5,426 nt of DNA from Thermoplasmata archaeon (GTDB taxonomy: Archaea > Thermoplasmatota > Thermoplasmata > SG8-5 > JAGLSY01): assembly GCA_023137005.1 (NCBI GenBank), contig JAGLQE010000093.1, positions 1 through 5,426 of the forward strand. The letters are read 5' to 3'. The stretch's first letter is position 1; every line of letters starts with the position of its first letter. Below are positions 1 through 5,426 of the stretch, piece by piece. Below the pieces are notes generated by a model. That model worked only from the letters and a program-made list of their open reading frames with translations. It did no database searches and was not told the origin of the DNA. Position numbers and translations under genes: made by a program.

Positions 1-132
1 ATCAGGCACTTTGCAGATCGCTTGGTTGGCTTCGATGTCGTGGAGGTCAACCCGCCTTTCGACAATGGCAATACATCGGCTCTGGCCGCGAAGTTCATCA
101 GGGATGTTATTGGGATCGTTAGTAAGAGATAA
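1..132 (+). CDS. speB: Agmatinase / ureohydrolase family protein, C-terminal fragment (5' truncated by window edge)
   Basis: The first 43 codons in frame 1, ending at TAA 130-132, are the tail of a ureohydrolase (arginase/agmatinase family). Seen: residues 10-21 of the fragment read GFDVVEVNPPFD, followed by NGNTSALAAKFIRDVIG, which is the family's characteristic last strand and last helix. By family knowledge, the Glu in VEVNP (fragment residue 15) corresponds to the conserved Glu of arginases that contacts the substrate guanidinium group. The Mn-binding His and Asp residues would lie upstream, outside the window. In archaea such enzymes hydrolyse agmatine, or aminopropylagmatine in some thermophiles, releasing urea on the way to putrescine or spermidine. 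Which substrate is used cannot be told from the tail. The fragment is GC-richer than the glycan genes beyond position 1020 and looks like core genome. It probably belongs to a different transcription unit from the DUF354 gene, since a 56-base gap with a TATA-like box follows. The family call is strong; the symbol is less certain. Confidence 0.88.
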   Translation: MRHFADRLVGFDVVEVNPPFDNGNTSALAAKFIRDVIGIVSKR

Positions 133-144
133 TCCGCGCGATTG

Positions 145-155
145 TTTTATATATA
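145..155 (+). promoter_or_regulatory. Probable archaeal TATA box for the DUF354 gene
   Basis: TTTTATATATA lies in the 56-base gap between the agmatinase stop and the DUF354 start, and contains the archaeal box-A core TTTATATA at 146-153. A transcript starting about 25 bases downstream would begin near 175-180, giving a short leader that still includes, or just reaches, the ribosome binding site. A second AT-rich run (TTTATAATATTATA, 163-176) follows and could instead be the functional element or part of the upstream gene's terminator. No clear purine-rich BRE is visible just upstream, where the sequence is CGCGCGATTG. The assignment rests on pattern and position only. Confidence 0.45.
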
Positions 156-175
156 GGTATAGTTTATAATATTAT

Positions 176-180
176 AGGTG
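176..180 (+). promoter_or_regulatory. Shine-Dalgarno site of the DUF354 gene
   Basis: AGGTG, complementary to the CACCU core at the 3' end of archaeal 16S rRNA, ends 8 bases before the ATG at 189. This supports ATG 189 as the start. The resulting N-terminus, MRVMIDMGHPAHVHFFK, is also where the family normally begins. Confidence 0.6.
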
Positions 181-188
181 TAAACTGG

Positions 189-1265
189 ATGAGGGTGATG
201 ATCGATATGGGCCATCCTGCCCATGTGCATTTCTTCAAGAACGCGATATGGGAATTGGAGAGACTGGGTCATGAGGTCAGGATAACTGCGAGGGATAAGG
301 ATGTCACATTGCAGTTACTGGATGCCTATGGCCTGAAATACACGAACAGGGGGGCTGGAAGTGTTGGGACCCTGAAGAAAGGCCTCGGGATGATCAGTAC
401 TGATTTTAAAATGTTAAAGATAGCCAGGAAGTTCAAACCCGATATCATGTGTGGGATCCTCAATCCCTACACGGCACAGGTTTCCCGATTGATCGGGGCC
501 AAGTCAATTACTTTCACGGACACCGAGCATGCCCGATCCGCGCAGAAGATGACCTTTCCTTTTACAGATCTAATTGTCACACCCGAGGCTTACCTTTCAG
601 ATCATGGCGAGAAGCATGTGAGATATGACGGATACCATGAGCTGGCATATCTGCATCCGAAGTATTTCACTCCCGACCCTGGTGTGCTGGATGAGCTGGG
701 AATTGGAAAGGATGAGAAGTTCGTTATCGTGAGATTCGTCTCGTGGGAGGCCAGCCATGATATTGGAGAGACTGGATTCAGCCTGGAAGACAAGATCCAA
801 TTGGTCAAGGAGATCGAGAAGTATGCCACTCCAATTATCACATCAGAGGGAGAAATGCCGGAGGAGTTCAGGAAGTACCAGATAAAGATTCCCGCCCACA
901 GGATACATGACGCGCTGTACTACGCGGCCCTGTATGTGGGGGAGGGGGCGACGATGGCGAGCGAGGGGGCGGTGATGGGAGTGCCTGCCATATACACGAA
1001 TAACCTGAAGCTTGGATACATGGATGACCAAGAAAGTTATGGTCTAGTATTCCAATATAGTCCAAATAAAGAGAGTGTGAAGAAGATCATCGAAGACATA
1101 AGATCTATCTTTCAAACAGAAAAAACAGCATGGAATGATAAAAAAGATATACTACTAAATGAAAAAATAGATGTAACATCATTCATGGTTTGGTTGATGA
1201 AAAATCATCTAGATATTAATAAAATTATGAAAGAAGACCCAGACTATCAGAACAAATTTAAATAA
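189..1265 (+). CDS. DUF354 (COG1817-type) predicted glycosyltransferase
   Basis: This is a 358-residue protein of the DUF354 family, common in archaea and predicted to have a GT-B fold related to UDP-GlcNAc 2-epimerases and glycosyltransferases. No precise reaction is established for it here. Seen: the family N-terminus with GHPAHVHFFK at residues 8-17 (first Rossmann strand and phosphate-side loop); TFTDTEHARSAQ near 108-119; VRFVSWEASHDIG at 181-192 at the start of the second domain; and the C-terminal nucleotide-sugar-type loop GEGATMASEGAVMGVPAIYTN at 251-271. There is no signal peptide or membrane segment, so a cytoplasmic enzyme is expected. Length is normal for the family and the frame is intact. 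Its position before GT4 and GT-C genes suggests surface-glycan synthesis. Oddity: up to about residue 277 the gene is moderately to highly GC-rich (about 47-65% per 60 bases in the lines counted), while the last 80 codons fall to about 29% GC, matching the genes downstream. Family call is confident; activity is unknown. Confidence 0.88.
   Translation: MRVMIDMGHPAHVHFFKNAIWELERLGHEVRITARDKDVTLQLLDAYGLKYTNRGAGSVGTLKKGLGMISTDFKMLKIARKFKPDIMCGILNPYTAQVSRLIGAKSITFTDTEHARSAQKMTFPFTDLIVTPEAYLSDHGEKHVRYDGYHELAYLHPKYFTPDPGVLDELGIGKDEKFVIVRFVSWEASHDIGETGFSLEDKIQLVKEIEKYATPIITSEGEMPEEFRKYQIKIPAHRIHDALYYAALYVGEGATMASEGAVMGVPAIYTNNLKLGYMDDQESYGLVFQYSPNKESVKKIIEDIRSIFQTEKTAWNDKKDILLNEKIDVTSFMVWLMKNHLDINKIMKEDPDYQNKFK
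938..979 (+). other. G-run cluster with G-quadruplex potential and imperfect 21-base tandem repeat, inside the DUF354 gene
   Basis: Four G runs occur on the plus strand: 938-942 (5 G), 944-948 (5 G), 965-969 (5 G) and 977-979 (3 G), separated by 1, 16 and 7 bases. The middle loop is long for a canonical quadruplex. The same stretch has a 21-base imperfect tandem repeat, 942-962 and 963-983, each unit starting GAGGGGGCG and matching at 14 of 21 positions. The units encode EGATMAS and EGAVMGV in the conserved C-terminal loop. The repetition may just reflect this protein motif plus GGG/GCG codon choice. The run ends about 40 bases before the composition break. Confidence 0.5.
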
Positions 1266-1278
1266 TGTATCTAATATC

Positions 1279-1287
1279 ATATAAAAA
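1279..1287 (+). promoter_or_regulatory. Possible weak TATA-like element before the GT4 gene
   Basis: ATATAAAAA sits in the 63-base gap between the DUF354 stop (1265) and the GT4 start (1329), about 42 bases before the ATG, a spacing at which an archaeal TATA box could act. The whole region is AT-rich, so such a string is expected by chance. Read-through from the DUF354 promoter is at least as likely. No T-rich terminator is evident in the gap. Confidence 0.2.
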
Positions 1288-1317
1288 TGAGGTTGGAGAA
1301 TGGAAGAAAATATCTAT

Positions 1318-1322
1318 GAGGG
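1318..1322 (+). promoter_or_regulatory. Shine-Dalgarno site deciding the GT4 start
   Basis: GAGGG is followed by 6 bases and then ATG at 1329, a good archaeal spacing. A TTG one codon earlier (1326) would be only 3 bases from this site, so ATG 1329 is preferred. Confidence 0.55.
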
Positions 1323-1328
1323 ATCTTG

Positions 1329-2573
1329 ATGAAAAACTTACTGATAATTACTTCAAGATATCCACACCCTCATGATTCAGTTAGTAGTGTGTTTGTATAT
1401 TCTCAAATTGAGGAATTAAAAAACTATTTTGAAAAGGTCGTTGTGATCTCCACTACACCTTATACCCCAAAGGTACTATCAAAAAAATTGGAACCTAAGA
1501 GGAAAAGAGATTCATTGGCAGAGGATTACAAATATGGCAATGTTGAGGTGTATTTTACAAAGGATATAGTTCTTCCATCAAAGACATCGAAACAAAAAAA
1601 AGGCAAGGCAGGATACAAAAGCGTAGTTAAGATACTTGATAAAATTAATTTCGATCCAGATATAATCCATGCTCATTTCACATGGCCTTCAGGGTACATA
1701 GCTATGGAGCTTAAAAAACATCTAAGGAAACCATTTATTCTAACAGCACACGGATATGATGTTTATGATCTACCTTTTAGAGACGATTATTATAATGATG
1801 TGGTGAAAAATGTTCTAACTAGTGCAGATCACATCATAACAGTCAGCCAGAATAACAAGGATATCCTGATCAATAAACTCAATGCGTCGCCTGAAAAAAT
1901 TAGTATTATCCAAAATGGATATGATCCGAAAAAGTTCAAACACATGGATAAAAAAGAATGCAGAATAAAACTAGGTTTACCAATTGATAAAAAGATAGTA
2001 ATATCCATAGGTAATTTATTGCCTGTCAAGGGCCATATTTATCTGATCGAGGCAGCTAAAGACATAATCAAAGAAAGAAAGGATATTGTTTTTGTGATCA
2101 CAGGCGAAGGGCCAGAAAGAAAACCCTTGGAAAACAGTATCGAAGAATTCGGCCTTGATGACTATTTTATTTTAACTGGCTCAAAGCCACATAAACAAAT
2201 ACCGTTTTGGATGGGGGCATCGGATATCATAGTTTTACCTAGTCTTAATGAGGGGGTGCCAACCGTGCTCTTTGAGGCGCAAGCCTCTGGAAAACCAGTA
2301 ATAGGAACCTCTGTAGGTGGCATTCCGGATATCATCAATGAGGAAAAGCTTGGTACTGTGGTTTCACCAGGCGATTCTGGTCAATTGTCCACAGCTATTC
2401 TAAACGCATCCAACAAAGATTGGGATGAAAATTACATTATTAAAACATCTATGGAATTTACATGGGATAAAATAGCTAGCCAGATAATGCAAATCTATAC
2501 CAATATCTTACAAAATCCAAAATCTAATATAGAAAAAAAGAATAAGAATGCAGAAAGAGGCAATAAAAGATGA
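1329..2573 (+). CDS. GT4-family glycosyltransferase (retaining, GT-B fold)
   Basis: This 414-residue protein (from ATG 1329; an in-frame TTG at 1326 would add one residue) has the two Rossmann-like domains of GT4 enzymes, which transfer a sugar from a nucleotide-sugar donor with retention of configuration. Residue numbers count from ATG. Seen: an N-terminal strand and loop LLIITSRYPHP (4-14) and FVYSQIEEL (22-30); acceptor-domain motifs HAHFTWPSGY (114-123) and TAHGYDVYDLP (139-149); the linker NGYDPKKF (196-203); donor-domain start SIGNLLPVKGH (226-236) with the conserved Lys; GEGPER (259-264); and an intact E-x7-E motif, E308 and E316, in EGVPTVLFE, followed by SGKPVIGTSVGGIPD. There is no membrane segment; action at the inner face of the membrane is likely. 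The last 20 or so residues are very polar and basic (NPKSNIEKKNKNAERGNKR), beyond the usual fold. The gene overlaps the GT-C gene by ATGA, implying coupled translation. The sugar and acceptor are unknown. Confidence 0.92.
   Translation: MKNLLIITSRYPHPHDSVSSVFVYSQIEELKNYFEKVVVISTTPYTPKVLSKKLEPKRKRDSLAEDYKYGNVEVYFTKDIVLPSKTSKQKKGKAGYKSVVKILDKINFDPDIIHAHFTWPSGYIAMELKKHLRKPFILTAHGYDVYDLPFRDDYYNDVVKNVLTSADHIITVSQNNKDILINKLNASPEKISIIQNGYDPKKFKHMDKKECRIKLGLPIDKKIVISIGNLLPVKGHIYLIEAAKDIIKERKDIVFVITGEGPERKPLENSIEEFGLDDYFILTGSKPHKQIPFWMGASDIIVLPSLNEGVPTVLFEAQASGKPVIGTSVGGIPDIINEEKLGTVVSPGDSGQLSTAILNASNKDWDENYIIKTSMEFTWDKIASQIMQIYTNILQNPKSNIEKKNKNAERGNKR
2556..2560 (+). promoter_or_regulatory. Shine-Dalgarno site of the GT-C gene, inside the GT4 coding end
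   Basis: AGAGG ends 9 bases before the ATG at 2570 and lies within the last codons of the preceding GT4 gene. Together with the ATGA stop/start overlap at 2570-2573 it supports reinitiation or coupled translation of the two glycan genes and fixes the start of the membrane protein. Confidence 0.55.
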
Positions 2574-4318
2574 GAAAACGAACAGAATTATTGGCACTAA
2601 CAGCAATCTTATTCTTTTCAATATTGATAATGTTATTGCCCGTATTCTACCATCAGCCCTACGAAACAGTCACTTCAGTCGATTATTGGTCACACGCAAT
2701 ACGTATGCAGCAGTTTGATGCTGAAGGCTACATTAATTTTGAAACAGATTGGACAAACCTCCAGAGGATAGATGGGGAATCGAAATTCTATCCCCCAGGC
2801 TTTCCATTATTATTATTTTCTATGAAAGAATTGGGCGATATTGGGTATTATCTACCTTCCTTAATATCATTAATGTTTGCACCTTTCTTTTGTTTATTAT
2901 TGTACCTTACATCTAGAAAATTATTGGGCAGCGGACCAGGACTCATAGCTGCTTTCATGGGCGCCTGTTTCATATCTGGTTCCAATATGCTGGGGCCAAC
3001 ACTGCCTCTGGCCTCAACCCTTGCCGTGCTAATGATGCTACTAGCATTCCTTGTTTTGCTTGTATTACCAGATCATACAACAAAAGTTGTATTAGCAGCA
3101 TTGTTTTTCGGAGCCATATTCATAACTCACAGGGCCAGCCTAGGTGCCTTGATCCTGATGTTCCCATTCATTGCTATTGCACCATTATTATTCACAAAGA
3201 ACAGGAAGCGCTTCCTTGAGTTCTTTCATTACCCACTGATGATGTCTGTGTTTTTGGGTATTGCAATATCCATGATATTCTGGGCCAACCTCCCTATTCA
3301 AGATACCATGACCCTTGGAGGAATATTACCAACAGGATTGGATGAATTAAGTGGATTCAATATTACTAAATCATCATTTTTAGGACTTGTAATATTATTT
3401 ACAGTGTCAATTATTTCATTTTTCTCATTGCCTATCATGGGAAAAAAATTCTTCAGACTATATGAGCCAATCATGAAGAAAAACATCCCTCCTATTAAAT
3501 TTTTATTTTTCGTCTCATTGTTGCCTATTTTTTTAATATTTCTGATAATCTGGTTCATATTCAGCAATGGTTTCTCCATACCAATATCCCCAGGTAGCTT
3601 TGTGTCTTTATGGGGAAGCTTAAGTACCATGGCCCATAACGATTATACGTCTCTAATAATAAAACAAATATTATATGTCTGGCATTGGAATATTCTACCT
3701 TTACTATTACTAATTCCGAGTATTTATCTCTACTTTAAATCAAACAGGAATAACCTTTTTTTATCACTCAGCATAGGAATTTTATTGACCATACTTTTCG
3801 CTTTTGTGGTTCAGGATGCACTTTTTGATGTGAAAGTTCAGAGGATATATTTTTACATATCTCCTTTTGTATTTTTCATTGCTGCGTGGGGTGGATATCA
3901 TTTATTAACAGATAAGAGATTTAATAAACAATTGAAAAAAGTAATCGTACTATCATTTGGAGCATCCATGATATTGATCGTATATTCTTCATTATTTGTT
4001 AATCCACCAATACCACCGGATAAGATTGGAGGGATGTCATGGACAAATGAAATGATATCACCTAATGATGTAGTTGCTAGCTCGGGTTATGCCACGCAGG
4101 AAGCGCGTGGATTAGGACAGATGAACTATGTGATTTACGGAGGGTTGTTTACAATTGACAATAATAGGCAATTAATAGATTATCTTACAAATCTTGATGT
4201 GAAATATATTCTCATACCTCCAGAGATGCAACATATGAATAGGAAGATCCTGGGGATTGATAATGTTTATTTGATTTATTCCAATGAGGGAACTAATGTA
4301 TACACAATCGATCAATGA
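2570..4318 (+). CDS. Polytopic membrane protein, probable GT-C family glycosyltransferase
   Basis: This is a 582-residue integral membrane protein with a layout typical of GT-C enzymes, which use polyprenyl-phosphate-linked sugars on the outer face of the membrane. Seen: a basic N-terminus (MRKR) and first membrane helix at about 7-27; a large outer loop at about 28-73 with D38-Y-W-S-H42, placed where GT-C proteins carry their catalytic acidic motif; then YPPGFPLLLF (74-83). Further hydrophobic segments lie at about 94-115, 121-140, 145-166, 172-208 (probably two), 221-240, 268-288, 310-332, 365-388, 396-414, 427-445 and 456-475. A helix contains FITHRAS (184-190), recalling a His in related proteins. 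The C-terminal ~105 residues (478-582) form a soluble domain, including VKYILIPPEM and VYLIYSNEGTNVYTI, likely outside the membrane. It overlaps the GT4 gene and is convergent with the next one. Fold class is inferred from architecture; a polymerase or other polysaccharide membrane protein is the alternative. The exact reaction is unknown. Confidence 0.75.
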   Translation: MRKRTELLALTAILFFSILIMLLPVFYHQPYETVTSVDYWSHAIRMQQFDAEGYINFETDWTNLQRIDGESKFYPPGFPLLLFSMKELGDIGYYLPSLISLMFAPFFCLLLYLTSRKLLGSGPGLIAAFMGACFISGSNMLGPTLPLASTLAVLMMLLAFLVLLVLPDHTTKVVLAALFFGAIFITHRASLGALILMFPFIAIAPLLFTKNRKRFLEFFHYPLMMSVFLGIAISMIFWANLPIQDTMTLGGILPTGLDELSGFNITKSSFLGLVILFTVSIISFFSLPIMGKKFFRLYEPIMKKNIPPIKFLFFVSLLPIFLIFLIIWFIFSNGFSIPISPGSFVSLWGSLSTMAHNDYTSLIIKQILYVWHWNILPLLLLIPSIYLYFKSNRNNLFLSLSIGILLTILFAFVVQDALFDVKVQRIYFYISPFVFFIAAWGGYHLLTDKRFNKQLKKVIVLSFGASMILIVYSSLFVNPPIPPDKIGGMSWTNEMISPNDVVASSGYATQEARGLGQMNYVIYGGLFTIDNNRQLIDYLTNLDVKYILIPPEMQHMNRKILGIDNVYLIYSNEGTNVYTIDQ

Positions 4319-4330
4319 TAATATGCCATC

Positions 4331-5410
4331 TCATTCATTAGCATTGCAAATCTGAATAAGAAAGTCAGCTGTTTTCTCCCACTTGAATTTTTCATGTGCT
4401 ACTCTTTTCGAAGATTCTCCATACTTAATTCCAAGTTCCTTATCTTCTATAAGGGTATTGATTGCTATTATTACCTCATCAACATCGTTGTTCACAATAA
4501 TCCCATCCTGGCCATTGGCAATTGCCTCTGGAATCCCCCCAATATTGCTGGCAACAATAGGCTTACCAAAAGCCATTGCCTCAAGTAATGAAAGAGGCAA
4601 TCCATCGCCCAAAGTTATGTGTGTGTAAATATCTGATGCCACGATAGCTGGATAAGGATTGGATAGATCTTCGGTAAAAATAATATGATCTTTCATACCC
4701 TCTTTGACAGCATATTCTTTTAGCTCATCTGAAAATTGCCCATTTCTTGTAAGAATGAGCTTGACATTAGGATGATCTCTGACAATTTTAGATAATGCCT
4801 TGATCAATATTTTCGCTCCTTCTTTCTTGACATGGACTGCTGTGAGACCAGAACCTAAGAGGATGATATCTTCATTGGTTATGCCAAATTTATCTTTAAA
4901 TTCATTTACCATTTGTTCTGTTGGGTGTTCTACTTCAATGCCAGGATAAAGCACGAATGTTTCTGATCTGATAGTTAGCTGGGCTACGTTCTTTACATTG
5001 TCCTCCAGACCTTTGCTAACAAAGCCCACCTTATCAAATTGGTTCAAGATACGGTTATTGAGCATCCTCTTGTGCAATGGTAAGCTTGAGTCAAAATTGC
5101 TTAGGAACAAAGCTAATATTTTTGTGTTCTTAAACTCTTTTTTGTAAGATATAGCTGGAAGCTCTGTGAACCAGCCACCCAAACACAGGATAGCGTCGGG
5201 CTTCTCTTTCATAAGAATCTTTTTTGCTTCTGATTTGAATTCGCTCTTGCTTTCTGGAAGCTTGTGATTACTTGCATCCACCCCCTTCCTAAATAACACT
5301 ATTACGTCCACATTCTTTTGTTTCAAATGCGACACAAGATTCTTTGTGTATTCTCGAACACCGCCCCCGTCAGACCCGATCCAGTAATTTGTTATTATTG
5401 CTAATTTCAT
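4331..5410 (-). CDS. GT4-family glycosyltransferase, opposite strand
   Basis: This 359-residue GT4 enzyme is read on the minus strand from ATG 5410-5408 to TGA 4333-4331. The frame stays open upstream to the window edge, with an in-frame TTG at 5422, but MKLAIITNYW is a classic GT4 N-terminus, so the ATG is preferred. Only a weak GGGA lies upstream as a ribosome site. Residue numbers count from ATG. Seen: the Gly-rich loop SDGGGVREYTKNL (13-25); ILCLGGWFTELP (74-85); LYPGIEVE (154-161), the interdomain linker; LGSGLTAVHVKKEGAKILIKAL (185-206), the donor-domain start; KLILTRNGQ (217-225); and GDGLPLSLLEAMAFGKPIVASNIGGIPEAI (268-297). In the E-x7-E position the first acid is Asp (D269) and the second Glu (E277), so the motif reads D-x7-E. 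There is no membrane segment. It lies tail to tail with the GT-C gene, 12 bases apart, so it is in another transcript, but its family suggests the same glycan locus. The substrate is unknown. Confidence 0.9.
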   Translation of the reverse strand: MKLAIITNYWIGSDGGGVREYTKNLVSHLKQKNVDVIVLFRKGVDASNHKLPESKSEFKSEAKKILMKEKPDAILCLGGWFTELPAISYKKEFKNTKILALFLSNFDSSLPLHKRMLNNRILNQFDKVGFVSKGLEDNVKNVAQLTIRSETFVLYPGIEVEHPTEQMVNEFKDKFGITNEDIILLGSGLTAVHVKKEGAKILIKALSKIVRDHPNVKLILTRNGQFSDELKEYAVKEGMKDHIIFTEDLSNPYPAIVASDIYTHITLGDGLPLSLLEAMAFGKPIVASNIGGIPEAIANGQDGIIVNNDVDEVIIAINTLIEDKELGIKYGESSKRVAHEKFKWEKTADFLIQICNANE

Positions 5411-5426
5411 TACTGTTCCCAATGTT

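Noticed and set aside
843..1065. Minus-strand open frames of 62-65 codons opposite the DUF354 gene
   Set aside because: They arise because the GC-rich coding strand lacks stop complements. Their translations are Pro/Ser/His/Arg-rich with no domain, and the plus-strand gene is clearly the real one.
1266..1328. Possible small RNA or riboswitch in the gap before the GT4 gene
   Set aside because: At 63 AT-rich bases, with no evident stem-loop or conserved aptamer pattern, it is better explained as a plain spacer with a ribosome site.
1300..1329. A nine-codon mini-ORF (MEENIYEGS) ending in TGATG that overlaps the GT4 start, suggesting a leader peptide
   Set aside because: It is very short, its GGAG is too close to its ATG, there is no regulatory codon bias, and an ORF of this size is expected by chance in AT-rich DNA.
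3298..3630. A 110-codon open frame on the minus strand inside the GT-C gene
   Set aside because: It is opposite a well-supported membrane protein gene, has no recognisable domain, and its composition is that of a shadow frame.
4383..4628. Plus-strand open frames of 64-81 codons opposite the minus-strand GT4 gene
   Set aside because: They lie entirely within the conserved donor-binding coding region on the other strand and show no independent protein features.
1329..5410. The two GT4 genes as an inverted duplication
   Set aside because: They share only generic family motifs (SGKPVIGTSVGGIPD versus FGKPIVASNIGGIPE). Their N-terminal domains, lengths and E/D-x7-E motifs differ, so they are distant paralogues, not a recent repeat.

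Overview
The window looks like a piece of an archaeal chromosome, most likely a euryarchaeon of the methanogen type. The signs are: an agmatinase tail of archaeal/bacterial type followed by a DUF354 (COG1817-type) predicted glycosyltransferase, a family common in archaeal surface-sugar loci; a TATA-like box (TTTTATATATA) about 35 bases upstream of that gene; GGTG/GAGG-type Shine-Dalgarno sequences; and heavy use of AGA/AGG for Arg and ATA for Ile. The genus cannot be named from this sequence alone.

Layout: (1) 1-132, the 3' end of an agmatinase-family gene (polyamine metabolism), fairly GC-rich. (2) 133-188, a short AT-rich intergenic stretch with the probable promoter and ribosome binding site of the next gene. 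(3) 189-1265, a DUF354 predicted GT-B sugar enzyme. (4) 1329-2573, a GT4-family glycosyltransferase. (5) 2570-4318, a 582-residue polytopic membrane protein of GT-C type, overlapping gene 4 by ATGA. (6) 4331-5410 on the minus strand, a second GT4-family glycosyltransferase, convergent with gene 5 and separated from it by 12 bases. Coding density is very high. No RNA gene, insertion sequence, CRISPR array or attachment site was seen.

The most plausible joint role of genes 3-6 is assembly of a cell-surface glycan (S-layer N-glycan, exopolysaccharide or lipid-linked oligosaccharide). Cytoplasmic GT4 enzymes would add sugars from nucleotide-sugar donors on the inner face of the membrane, and the GT-C protein would use a polyprenyl-phosphate-linked sugar on the outer face. 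Donors, acceptors and order cannot be read from the sequence.

The most unusual feature is a sharp base-composition change inside the DUF354 gene near position 1020. About 60% GC in 901-1020 drops to about 29% GC in 1021-1260, while the reading frame continues intact. The downstream glycosyltransferase genes stay AT-rich, so the break may mark the edge of an exchanged glycan-gene block. A G-run cluster (938-979) lies just before it. I did not see convincing evidence of a wholly new biological system.
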